Part shown: piece by piece, positions 7,538 through 14,380 of the stretch
Numbering within the stretch: the stretch's first letter is position 1
Layout: each line of letters begins with the position of its first letter
Assembly: GCA_021793945.1 (NCBI GenBank)
Contig: JAJYRT010000002.1
Location: forward strand, 1-36,427
From: Thermoplasmata archaeon
Lineage (GTDB): Archaea > Thermoplasmatota > Thermoplasmata > Thermoplasmatales > Thermoplasmataceae
DNA length: 36,427 nt
Direction: 5' to 3'
Notes under the pieces: model-generated
Seen by the model: only the letters and a program-made list of their open reading frames with translations
What the model was told of the DNA's origin: nothing
The model's database searches: none
Made by a program: the position numbers and the translations under genes

Positions 7538-8782
7538 ATGACAATGGCAGAGAAGATATTTACGAGAGCCTCTGGAAAGACTGCAAGGGCAGGAGATTTT
7601 CTCTGGACCGCACCAGATCTTATATATCTTCACGATGTTCTCGGGCCGCTGACACTTGATTCACTGTCAAGGATGGGTGTTTCAAGGCCGAGATTTAAGG
7701 GGAAGATTGTCTTTGTCTTTGACCATATATTTCCTCCAAAGGATTCTGCCAGCGCCAACAATATTCTCAAAATGAAGAATTTCGCATCGGGTCTGGATGT
7801 GGAAATGATCAGAGAAGGAGAGGGGATAGAGCACACTCTGCTCATAGAGAACGGAAGTATAGTCCCTGGAATGTTCGTTGTCGGCAGCGATTCTCACACC
7901 GTCACCGCCGGAGGAATTGGTGCCATGGGTATCGGTATGGGATCAACAGACATAGCTGCCCTTATGGCAATGGGCATCAACTGGTTCAAGATCCCGGAGA
8001 CGATGAGAATAAATCTTGACGGTGAATTCCAGAAGTTTGTTTCTGGCAAGGATATCATACTGGAAGTCTTGCGTATGACTGGCCCGGATGGCGCGAACTA
8101 CAAGTCCATGGAATTTTCCGGATCAGCCATGGAACACATTGATGTTGACAAGAGGCTTGCGATTGCAAACATGACCGTCGAAGGAGGTGCGAAATGTGGA
8201 ATGATAGTACCGGATGAAGTCGTAGAAAGTTTCTACAGATCAATGGGCACGTATCCTGAAATCGTGGTTCCAGACAATGATGCAACATATGAGAGTGAGT
8301 TACACATTGACTTGGCAGAGTTAACGCCAAGGATTGCTGCCCCGTATTCACCAGCAAATGTTCATGATATCTCTGAATTAGTGGGAACCAGAATTGACCA
8401 GGTTTATCTCGGGAACTGTGCAAACGGAACGATAGGGGACCTCAGGGAAGCAGCCGCGATATTGAAAGGCCATCAGGTGGCGGAGAGTACAAAGTTGATC
8501 ATTGTTCCCGCGACAAGGAGGATTTACCGGCAAGCTATGTCTGAGGGACTGTTGCAGATATTCTCTGATTCAGGCGCCATTATAGCGCCATCCACATGCG
8601 GTGCATGTGCAGGCCTGCACATGGGAGTGCTTGGAAAGGGCGAAACCGCAATAACTAACACGAACAGAAATTTCAGGGGGAGAATGGGTGACCCTGATAG
8701 TCGGGTGTTCCTGGGAAATTCATATGTCGTTGCATCTGCCGCACTGGAAGGCAGAATTGTAAATCCGGAGGATGCAATATGA
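7538..8782 (+). CDS. Aconitase-family hydro-lyase, large subunit (LeuC/HacA type)
   Basis: With the small subunit that follows, this should interconvert a 2-hydroxy acid, its unsaturated acid and a 3-hydroxy isomer on a [4Fe-4S] cluster. The product is 414 aa from the ATG at 7538 (MTMAEKIFTRASG). Cluster ligands are Cys294 (GNCANG) and Cys354/Cys357 (STCGACAG). GSDSHTVTAGGIGAMGIGMG and NRNFRGRMGDPDS are family signatures. Homologues are isopropylmalate isomerase, homoaconitase, dimethylmalate dehydratase and methanogen homoaconitase, and sequence alone does not give the substrate. Co-location with TcuAB points to cis-aconitate or an analogue rather than leucine synthesis, since no leuA-leuB pair is adjacent. 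An earlier in-frame TTG (7499) is less likely. Confidence 0.88.
   Translation: MTMAEKIFTRASGKTARAGDFLWTAPDLIYLHDVLGPLTLDSLSRMGVSRPRFKGKIVFVFDHIFPPKDSASANNILKMKNFASGLDVEMIREGEGIEHTLLIENGSIVPGMFVVGSDSHTVTAGGIGAMGIGMGSTDIAALMAMGINWFKIPETMRINLDGEFQKFVSGKDIILEVLRMTGPDGANYKSMEFSGSAMEHIDVDKRLAIANMTVEGGAKCGMIVPDEVVESFYRSMGTYPEIVVPDNDATYESELHIDLAELTPRIAAPYSPANVHDISELVGTRIDQVYLGNCANGTIGDLREAAAILKGHQVAESTKLIIVPATRRIYRQAMSEGLLQIFSDSGAIIAPSTCGACAGLHMGVLGKGETAITNTNRNFRGRMGDPDSRVFLGNSYVVASAALEGRIVNPEDAI
8767..8771 (+). promoter_or_regulatory. Ribosome binding site of the leuD-like gene
   Basis: GGAGG lies seven bases before the ATG at 8779, inside the end of the large-subunit gene. It supports coupled translation of the two subunits. 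Confidence 0.6.
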
Positions 8783-9309
8783 GCAGCCGCGTCTTCCTGT
8801 TTGGTGACAACATTGACACAGATATCATAGCACCGGGGGCATACCTGCACCTTCCGATGGGTGTGCTTAAGATGCATTGCATGGAGGCACTGGACAGGAA
8901 TTTTCCCGGCAACGTGAAACAGGGAGACATACTTGTTGCGGGATCCAATTTTGGAACCGGATCATCAAGAGAACAGGCTCCCCTGGCTTTGAAGGAACTG
9001 GGCATCGAGCTCATCTTAGCCGTTTCCTTTGCAAGAATATTCTTCAGGAACGCGGTCAACGTGGGCATGAATGTAGGGGTTATAAGTGAAGTTGATTACT
9101 CTACCATACGAGATGGGGAAACTATTGAATTCAATGATAAAACAAGCTCCTTAACCCTTAAATCTACGGGTAAAGCCGTAAAATGTGAATCTCCAGATGG
9201 CCCCCTTAAGGAAATTATATCCGCCGGTGGGTTGATAAACTATGTAAGAGAAAAAAATCGATCTCCAACAAACTTATCAGATAACATGAATTGCAGAAAC
9301 AAGAAATGA
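8779..9309 (+). CDS. Aconitase-family hydro-lyase, small subunit (LeuD/HacB type)
   Basis: This 176-aa swivelling domain pairs with the large subunit; the ATG overlaps its stop (ATGA). DNIDTDIIAPGAYLHL at the N-terminus includes the substrate-specificity loop at residues 22-25, here YLHL. Methanogen homoaconitase has YLRT and isopropylmalate isomerase YLVY at this place, as I recall. The phosphate/carboxylate-binding motif reads GSNFGTGSSREQAP (55-68), with Thr60 where LeuD and HacB proteins usually have Cys (GCGSSRE). A tail of about 20 polar residues (SPTNLSDNMNCRNKK) extends beyond the usual end. Both changes suggest a substrate outside the well-studied set. Confidence 0.88.
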   Translation: MSSRVFLFGDNIDTDIIAPGAYLHLPMGVLKMHCMEALDRNFPGNVKQGDILVAGSNFGTGSSREQAPLALKELGIELILAVSFARIFFRNAVNVGMNVGVISEVDYSTIRDGETIEFNDKTSSLTLKSTGKAVKCESPDGPLKEIISAGGLINYVREKNRSPTNLSDNMNCRNKK

Positions 9310-9319
9310 TTTGTTCAAA

Positions 9320-9350
9320 AAAAATAAAAAAAAAATAGATGATATCTATT
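9320..9350 (-). terminator. Hairpin plus T-run terminator of the MFS gene
   Basis: Read on the minus strand, just past the MFS stop codon, an inverted repeat (AATAGAT-N3-ATCTATT, 9334-9350) is followed by a run of ten T, then A and a further T-run. This is an intrinsic-type terminator for the transporter transcript. The convergent leuD-like gene ends just to the left. Confidence 0.6.
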
Positions 9351-9353
9351 GGA

Positions 9354-10745
9354 TTAGACAGCTATTTCTTCGACAAACTTCTGAGTGGACTTTGGACCCA
9401 TTAAGACCAGTACTGCCACCACTATTGCAACTAGCACCCAAACAAATGCGAATATTCCAGGACCATTGGAAGACCCAATAAATGCGGCTATGAAGAGTAC
9501 AAGTATTGTTGTGGAAATCCTGCTTATGGAATAGACGAAGCCGGCAGCAGTTGTTCTGACCCTTGTTGGAAATATCTCAGCGTTATACTGGTGCAGGAAG
9601 TTGGAGAAGTTCCAGAGCATGAAAGCTGTGATGAAGCCGAATATTACGACCCCGTCGATCCCGTGTATTATCGAGAACATGGTTCCGAATATGCCTCCAA
9701 GTATTGCGAACAGTATGATACCCCATTTCCTCTCAATCTTGTCTATTATGAAGATGTTGAATATACTGCCGACAAGAAATCCTGAGAATATAACTGCTCC
9801 AGCTCCAAGAGGATCGCTTGCGGGATATTTCACAACAACAAGTGATGGGGCAAATGTCACAAATCCATAAAAAATTCCAGACTGGAAGAACATGAATATT
9901 GCCATCATTACGGTAGTTTTTCTGACGTCCTTGGCAAATATATCCTTATAAGCAGATACCTTCACTGGCGCCTCGATCTTATCTGTAACTGGGGGAAGTT
10001 CCTTTAATCCGGTTTCTCTCATGACCTCTGCTTCGATGCCATCCATCATTTTCTTTGCCTGATCCATCTTTCCGTGTGTGGCTAGCCATCTTGGAGACTC
10101 CTTTAGCCTGAACCGGATTAACCAGACCAGTATTCCGGCGGCACCCATGAACCACAGTGGAATCCTGAACGAATAGTAACCCACTTCCTTTCCCACAAGT
10201 CCCTGCAGTGGGCCAATACCCTTAGTGATTGAAGTAATCCAGACAATCAATGGCGCTGCTGTTACGGCTATTGTGTAAATCAGTGCCAGCCACGCGCCCC
10301 TTTTCTTCCTGACAAAGATTTCAGTTCCATAGCTGTCAACCAGCGGAAATTCTCCGCCGACTCCAATACCGCCAATCAGGACAAATACTCCAATCAGCTG
10401 CCATGAGTTCATAAAGCCAGCTATGATCATGCCAATACCAAATATTAGCTGGTTGACCAGAAATACTGCCCGTCTACCTCTCGTATCAGCTATCCTGCCA
10501 AAAAGGATAGATCCTATAAATTCCCCGGCAAAGAAAAATGCCGGGATGCCGAAGGCTGACAGGTTTCCCGTTATACCATAGTACGCTGCTACAAGTGCCA
10601 GAATTGCGCCATTTCCCAAGAGCATAAGGCTTTCTGCCCATTCTCCGCTGGCCAGCATTAGGGCGAACTTTGTGTGAAACCCGCTATAGGGTAACCTTTC
10701 AAGCCTGCCTGCAATGTTCTCATCATCGCTAGTGCTATCCACCAT
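9354..10745 (-). CDS. MFS transporter, probable organic-acid:H+ symporter
   Basis: This 463-aa major facilitator has about 12 membrane helices. The loop 2-3 motif is FGRIADTRGRR, matching the G-x-L-x-D-r-x-G-R-r MFS signature. The helix-5 region reads GGIGVGGEFPL, as in metabolite:proton symporters. FRLKESPRWL at the end of helix 6 is also typical of that group. It could play the part of TcuC, the tricarballylate importer. Its gene is convergent to leuCD but carries the same operator (10783-10796) as the DRE-TIM operon at the other end of the island. Its TATA-like TTCAAATATG is centred about 25 bp before the ATG, so the message is probably leaderless. The substrate is inferred from context only. 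Confidence 0.82.
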   Translation of the reverse strand: MVDSTSDDENIAGRLERLPYSGFHTKFALMLASGEWAESLMLLGNGAILALVAAYYGITGNLSAFGIPAFFFAGEFIGSILFGRIADTRGRRAVFLVNQLIFGIGMIIAGFMNSWQLIGVFVLIGGIGVGGEFPLVDSYGTEIFVRKKRGAWLALIYTIAVTAAPLIVWITSITKGIGPLQGLVGKEVGYYSFRIPLWFMGAAGILVWLIRFRLKESPRWLATHGKMDQAKKMMDGIEAEVMRETGLKELPPVTDKIEAPVKVSAYKDIFAKDVRKTTVMMAIFMFFQSGIFYGFVTFAPSLVVVKYPASDPLGAGAVIFSGFLVGSIFNIFIIDKIERKWGIILFAILGGIFGTMFSIIHGIDGVVIFGFITAFMLWNFSNFLHQYNAEIFPTRVRTTAAGFVYSISRISTTILVLFIAAFIGSSNGPGIFAFVWVLVAIVVAVLVLMGPKSTQKFVEEIAV

Positions 10746-10782
10746 GTAGTATCACACACTGTCCACATATTTGAATGGATGT

Positions 10783-10796
10783 TCTAACAGGTTAGA
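10783..10796. promoter_or_regulatory. Operator TCTAACAGGTTAGA upstream of the MFS gene
   Basis: This near-palindrome has half-sites TCTAAC and GTTAGA identical to the site at 4873-4886; only one central base differs. It lies 38 bp before the transporter ATG, just upstream of the TATA-like element, as does its counterpart (36 bp). I take it as the second site of the same regulator. Confidence 0.65.
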
Positions 10797-10811
10797 TTTC
10801 CACTATACATA

Positions 10812-10840
10812 ACGAATCGCTAGTCCTGAAAGCGATTCGT
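10812..10840. repeat. Inverted repeat ACGAATCGC-N11-GCGATTCGT
   Basis: A perfect 9-bp stem with an 11-base loop sits between the MFS operator and the right end of the tnpB remnant. It could be a terminator for transcripts coming from the right (M20 gene), although it lacks a T-run, or an additional regulator site. It falls outside the region that aligns with the intact element. Confidence 0.35.
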
Positions 10841-10856
10841 AAGTCGACGAACATTT

Positions 10857-11155
10857 GTCAATAACCTCTCACTGAAGCGTCAAGTATTGCGACCGGGAGG
10901 ATCAGTTGATTTAAAAACAGTTGTCACAATAGGCTGGTCAACCCCTCCCGTTCCTGGTGGAGACTGAGACAATAAAAGTAGCTTCTCTCCCTGTGTACCC
11001 TGCAATACACTAGAATGCCGATCATTCCGGTGGGTTTTTCATAACCTTGGCGGGGGAACTGCCATCTGATTTCTGAACGATCTCTTTCGATATAACGCGT
11101 TTGGGATCCCTCATTGCATAAGTATGCCAGAAGGCTTCCTTACTATGTGTACCGT
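10857..11155 (-). pseudogene. Decayed tnpB remnant of an IS605/IS1341-type element
   Basis: Read on the minus strand, this stretch aligns with the intact tnpB at 28058-29173. RVISKEIVQK (11067-11097) matches HVISKEIVQK of the intact protein. Further on, EATFIVSVSTRN matches EADFIASLNIRN, where the third RuvC aspartate has become Thr. ACCAGCCTATTGTGAC is identical to the intact tail. The end region (CCTCCCGGTCGCAA, then TTGAC at 10857-10861) matches the right end of the intact copy. The zinc-finger region and the N-terminal half are deleted or unrecognisable, and frameshifts and stops interrupt the frame. It fills most of the 464-bp gap between the MFS and M20 genes. Confidence 0.75.
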
Positions 11156-11209
11156 GAAATTTTTCATGTAATGGTTGGATCAGGTGAGAATGTTCTGGGT
11201 TCCGCGATT

Positions 11210-12394
11210 TTAAGCATCTCCTTGCAATTCACTGTACCTCAAAAGTGTGATGGCAAGCAGCGCGGTCCTTAACGGTATTGTTGATGCAGCAACGAATTCC
11301 GAGTTGGAATGAGCACCGGAACCTACAGACCCCATTCCATCAAGAATGGCCATCCCAGTTTGAGCGAGTATATTTGCATCACTGGCTCCGCCTACGGAAA
11401 TATCTTCTACTAAAATTCCAAGGCCAGCACCAATTTTTGCAACCTCCCTGAGAACACTTTCGGTTCTTTCGTTCTTGCTCATTGGCATCCGGTTAAGTCC
11501 TCCAGCAATTGTGACCCTTGCGTCAGCGTTTCTGGGTTTCAGGGCATTTATGCTTTGGTCTACTCTCCGTGACTCCTCCATACTGGCTACTCTAACGTCA
11601 ACTCCGATTTCTGCAACATCAGGAACAACATTTGTCGTAGTTCCCCCGGATATCATCCCCACATTAATTGTAGTTCCCCTTGAAGTGTCCTGGAGTTCCT
11701 GCAGTTCCAGAACCAGATAAGCAGCTTCCAGTATAGCGTTTATGCCATCTTCGGGATGTAACCCGGCGTGAGCCGATCGGCCGTTCACAGTAATTTTGTA
11801 CGTACCGACACCTTTTCGTCCAGTCTTCAGTTTACCATTTTCACTCGACTCAAGAACTATTGCAAGGGTTGAAGTTTTTCCGGACTCTTCAATTAATTTT
11901 CTCGAATGCAAACTGCCCGTCTCCTCATCAGGGGTCATCAGGAATTTGATCCTGCGGGTCACCCTGGCATGTTCCATCAGGAACTTAAGCGCCCATATTC
12001 CCTGTATGATCCCTGCCTTCATGTCGAGAACCCCTGGACCCTGTATTTTGCCTTCAGACACGAGGAATGGCCTCTTTTCCAGCGTACCTTCCGGGAAAAC
12101 GGTGTCGTAATGGGAGAGAACCAGGATTCCATCCCCTTCTCCTTGCCCAACTGAAAAGGTGAGAACTCTGGACCCGTCAGCCAGATCCTCGAAGTCAGGC
12201 TTTATTCCTGTCCTGCTTTCAATGATCCTTGATATTCTGTCCGCGCAGGAATTGAGCAGCCTCACATTACCAGAGGGGCTCTCACACTCTATGACCTGCT
12301 TCAGGTCCGAGATCATTTCTTGCAGGTTTTTGGTGAAGAATCCTGTGATTTCCCCTCCCTTACCACTCACAGATGATACCCCCTTCAATGGCAT
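11210..12394 (-). CDS. M20 metallopeptidase, N-acyl-amino acid deacylase / CPG2 type
   Basis: This cytosolic two-zinc hydrolase (394 aa) resembles carboxypeptidase G2 and succinyl-diaminopimelate/acetylornithine deacylases. Zinc and catalytic residues are visible in LSHYDTVFPEG, GPGVLDMKAG, TPDEETGS and ESSENG. The dimerisation domain begins near RSAHAGLHPEDG. The 5' end overlaps the racemase gene by 35 bp. An inner ATG at 12316 would give 368 aa, but the extra FFTKNLQE helix favours a longer form; GTG at 12370 is another option. Beside an N-acylamino-acid-racemase-type gene and a GNAT gene, the likely job is to remove an N-acyl (succinyl) group from an L-amino acid. Confidence 0.85.
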   Translation of the reverse strand: MPLKGVSSVSGKGGEITGFFTKNLQEMISDLKQVIECESPSGNVRLLNSCADRISRIIESRTGIKPDFEDLADGSRVLTFSVGQGEGDGILVLSHYDTVFPEGTLEKRPFLVSEGKIQGPGVLDMKAGIIQGIWALKFLMEHARVTRRIKFLMTPDEETGSLHSRKLIEESGKTSTLAIVLESSENGKLKTGRKGVGTYKITVNGRSAHAGLHPEDGINAILEAAYLVLELQELQDTSRGTTINVGMISGGTTTNVVPDVAEIGVDVRVASMEESRRVDQSINALKPRNADARVTIAGGLNRMPMSKNERTESVLREVAKIGAGLGILVEDISVGGASDANILAQTGMAILDGMGSVGSGAHSNSEFVAASTIPLRTALLAITLLRYSELQGDA

Positions 12395-13457
12395 AACTTT
12401 TCAAGGTCTCCTCATCTATAAGATATCCTGCTCCGGGAAGGGAGGATGGGATTATCTTTCCATCTTCCATTGTAAATGGATTTTTGACTATATCCCTCGC
12501 AAAGTACCTTGAATTCGGGGAGGTATCCCCGGGGTAGTCAATCATCGCGGATGATGCAAGGCTGACGTTATACGTCCTTCCTATCCCGGTTTCAAGCATA
12601 CCGCCGACCCAGGTGTGTGCACCTTGTTCCCTGGCTATCCTGGCTATGCTTACGGAATTTCCCAGTCCTCCCACCCTTCCAGGTTTTATGTTTATCACCG
12701 AACAGGCACCAATCTCGAGAGCCTTTCTCGCCCTGTCCGGTGACGTTATGGACTCGTCGAGGCATATTGGCGTGGCTATCTCCTTTGCCAGCCTGCTATG
12801 ATAAATCAGGTCATCGTGGTCAAATGGCTGTTCTATATATTCCAGGTTGAACCTGTCGATCTTTTTCAGGATATCCAGGTCCTTCATGGAATAGTCCGAA
12901 TTTGCATCGGCCGTGAGGACTATGTCAGGGAACGCGTCTCTTACGGCGGAAAGTATCTCGACTTCCCTCCCTCTCTTTATCTTCACCTTTATCCTGCGGT
13001 ATCCCATGTTCACGGAATTACCGACCTTGGCTATAAGACCCTCAGTGCTCTCCATCCCGAGAGATACGCCAACCTCAGCGTATCCCTTGCTTTCTCCCAG
13101 GAGTTCATGAAGAGGCTTTCCCTCTTTCCTTGCCTCGTGGTCCCAGAGGAGCATTTCCAGTGCCCCCTTCGCCATATTGTGCCCCTTGATCAGTTCCGCA
13201 GCCTCCATGAATTCGTCCGGATTCTTTGCTTCCACCACCATTTTACCGAGGTAGGATTTAATCACTGGCATTACAGTGGAGTTTGATTCATAGCTGTAGA
13301 ACGGGTCCACATCAGTAATGCACTCGGAATATCCTGTAATGCCTTCCTTTTCCAGCCTGAATATGATCGGAACCCTTTCTGTCTGCCTGCCGAAGCTTGT
13401 CTCGAATGGATAAATCAATGGCATCCGTAGGATGCTGTATGAAAGCCTTCCCTTCAT
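12360..13457 (-). CDS. N-acylamino acid racemase-type enolase-superfamily enzyme
   Basis: This 365-aa enzyme belongs to the muconate lactonising subgroup of the enolase superfamily. Catalytic lysines lie in IKVKIKRG (Lys159 and Lys161) and in NIKPGRVGG (Lys258). Metal ligands are Asp184 (TADAN), Glu209 (YIEQPF) and Asp234 (CLDES); the 25-25-24 spacing equals that of the Amycolatopsis N-acylamino acid racemase. GGMLETGIGR near residue 290 is also characteristic of the NSAR/o-succinylbenzoate synthase group. No menaquinone genes are nearby, and the M20 and GNAT neighbours point to racemisation of N-succinylamino acids. A dipeptide epimerase is the main alternative. A TATA-like TTAATAATC lies about 26 bp before the ATG. 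Confidence 0.87.
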   Translation of the reverse strand: MKGRLSYSILRMPLIYPFETSFGRQTERVPIIFRLEKEGITGYSECITDVDPFYSYESNSTVMPVIKSYLGKMVVEAKNPDEFMEAAELIKGHNMAKGALEMLLWDHEARKEGKPLHELLGESKGYAEVGVSLGMESTEGLIAKVGNSVNMGYRRIKVKIKRGREVEILSAVRDAFPDIVLTADANSDYSMKDLDILKKIDRFNLEYIEQPFDHDDLIYHSRLAKEIATPICLDESITSPDRARKALEIGACSVINIKPGRVGGLGNSVSIARIAREQGAHTWVGGMLETGIGRTYNVSLASSAMIDYPGDTSPNSRYFARDIVKNPFTMEDGKIIPSSLPGAGYLIDEETLKSYAIEGGIICEW

Positions 13458-13477
13458 GCTACAGAATACCCGAATTT

Positions 13478-13513
13478 GATTATTAATGATTATGATAGTA
13501 ATAATTTTTAATC
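13478..13513. promoter_or_regulatory. Divergent TATA-like elements for racemase and GNAT genes
   Basis: On the minus strand TTAATAATC (13478-13487) is about 26 bp before the racemase ATG. On the plus strand ATAATTTTTAATC (13501-13513) is about 27 bp before the GNAT ATG at 13534. The 76-bp gap thus holds two back-to-back core promoters that could be regulated together. Confidence 0.5.
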
Positions 13514-13533
13514 TTCACTCTGTATTGCCAGCC

Positions 13534-14331
13534 ATGAAAATCGCGGAGGTTCATGATCCGGATGAGGTCAGGCAGATTGTGCCAATAATAAAGTCGGCAT
13601 GGGGATTCAGGGAGCTTGACAGCCTGGTCAAGGACATTGTGGTTGCGATGAAATTCCATGGGGGAGTCGTCATCGGCGCATATGAAGGCGACAGGCTTGT
13701 GGGCATGAACTTCGGCTTTCCGGGTAGGAGAAACAACTATGATTATTTCTACTCTCACATGACCGGCGTTCTGGAAGGGAAGAAATACTCTGGAATAGGG
13801 TATAGCCTGAAGATGTACCAGAAAGAATGGGCCAGGTCTCATGGATATGAGATGGTAGCCTGGACCTACGATCCGCTGATGTCGCTGAATGCCAATTTCA
13901 ACATACACAAGATAGGTGCATTTTCCAGGACTTTCCTCACAAATTTCTACGGTGAGATGGAGGACAGCATAAACGCAGGCATAAGAACGGACCGGTTTGT
14001 CGCAGAACTCTGGCTCGATTACGAAAGGCCGAGTTTGAACGAAGATGCGGAAGTTGCCCTTGACAGAAACGGGGAAGTGAGCCCAGAACTGGCCAGAATC
14101 GCCGAAAGCGGCAAAGTTGCATTTGTATACATCCCGGAAAACTTCAATGCTGTGAAGAGATCAGGAATCCCGGAGGCTACGCGCTGGAGGGATTCAACCA
14201 AGAAAGCGCTTGAATTGCTCTTCGGGTCCGGATTTGTCGCGGTGGATTTTCATCCCGGTACAGAGAGTTACTACATTCTTGCCAGGAGTGATTTTCTTGC
14301 ACCAAGAATGAGGAAGAATGTCTTCATTTAG
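13534..14331 (+). CDS. GNAT-family N-acyltransferase (COG3375-like)
   Basis: This 265-aa protein of the GNAT superfamily resembles the predicted acyltransferases found beside N-succinylamino acid racemase genes. KKYSGIGYSLKMYQKEWA (about residues 85-102) fits the acyl-CoA pyrophosphate-binding loop. MVAWTYDPLMSLNANFN followed by GAFSRTFLTNFYG is typical of that subgroup. The start at ATG 13534 is preferred over an upstream ATG (13486) because a TATA-like element sits 27 bp before it and the upstream ATG would lie in the promoter. The likely role is N-succinylation of a D-amino acid from succinyl-CoA, the first step of the racemase route. Substrate assignment is by context. Confidence 0.78.
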   Translation: MKIAEVHDPDEVRQIVPIIKSAWGFRELDSLVKDIVVAMKFHGGVVIGAYEGDRLVGMNFGFPGRRNNYDYFYSHMTGVLEGKKYSGIGYSLKMYQKEWARSHGYEMVAWTYDPLMSLNANFNIHKIGAFSRTFLTNFYGEMEDSINAGIRTDRFVAELWLDYERPSLNEDAEVALDRNGEVSPELARIAESGKVAFVYIPENFNAVKRSGIPEATRWRDSTKKALELLFGSGFVAVDFHPGTESYYILARSDFLAPRMRKNVFI

Positions 14332-14380
14332 TTCCGGGTAAGAGTATTCAGGATGCCTGCTCAGGTAGCTTGATCTCCTG

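Noticed and set aside
10993..11010. GTGTAC-N6-ATACAC, a near match to the tcuA inverted repeat, which looked like a second copy of that operator.
   Set aside because: It lies inside the stretch that aligns with the intact tnpB gene, so it is best explained as decayed coding sequence. It is also not near any promoter.
12360..13457. Alternative reading of the enolase-superfamily gene as o-succinylbenzoate synthase (menaquinone).
   Set aside because: No other men genes are near, while an M20 deacylase and a GNAT enzyme are directly linked. The family overlap means activity cannot be fully excluded.
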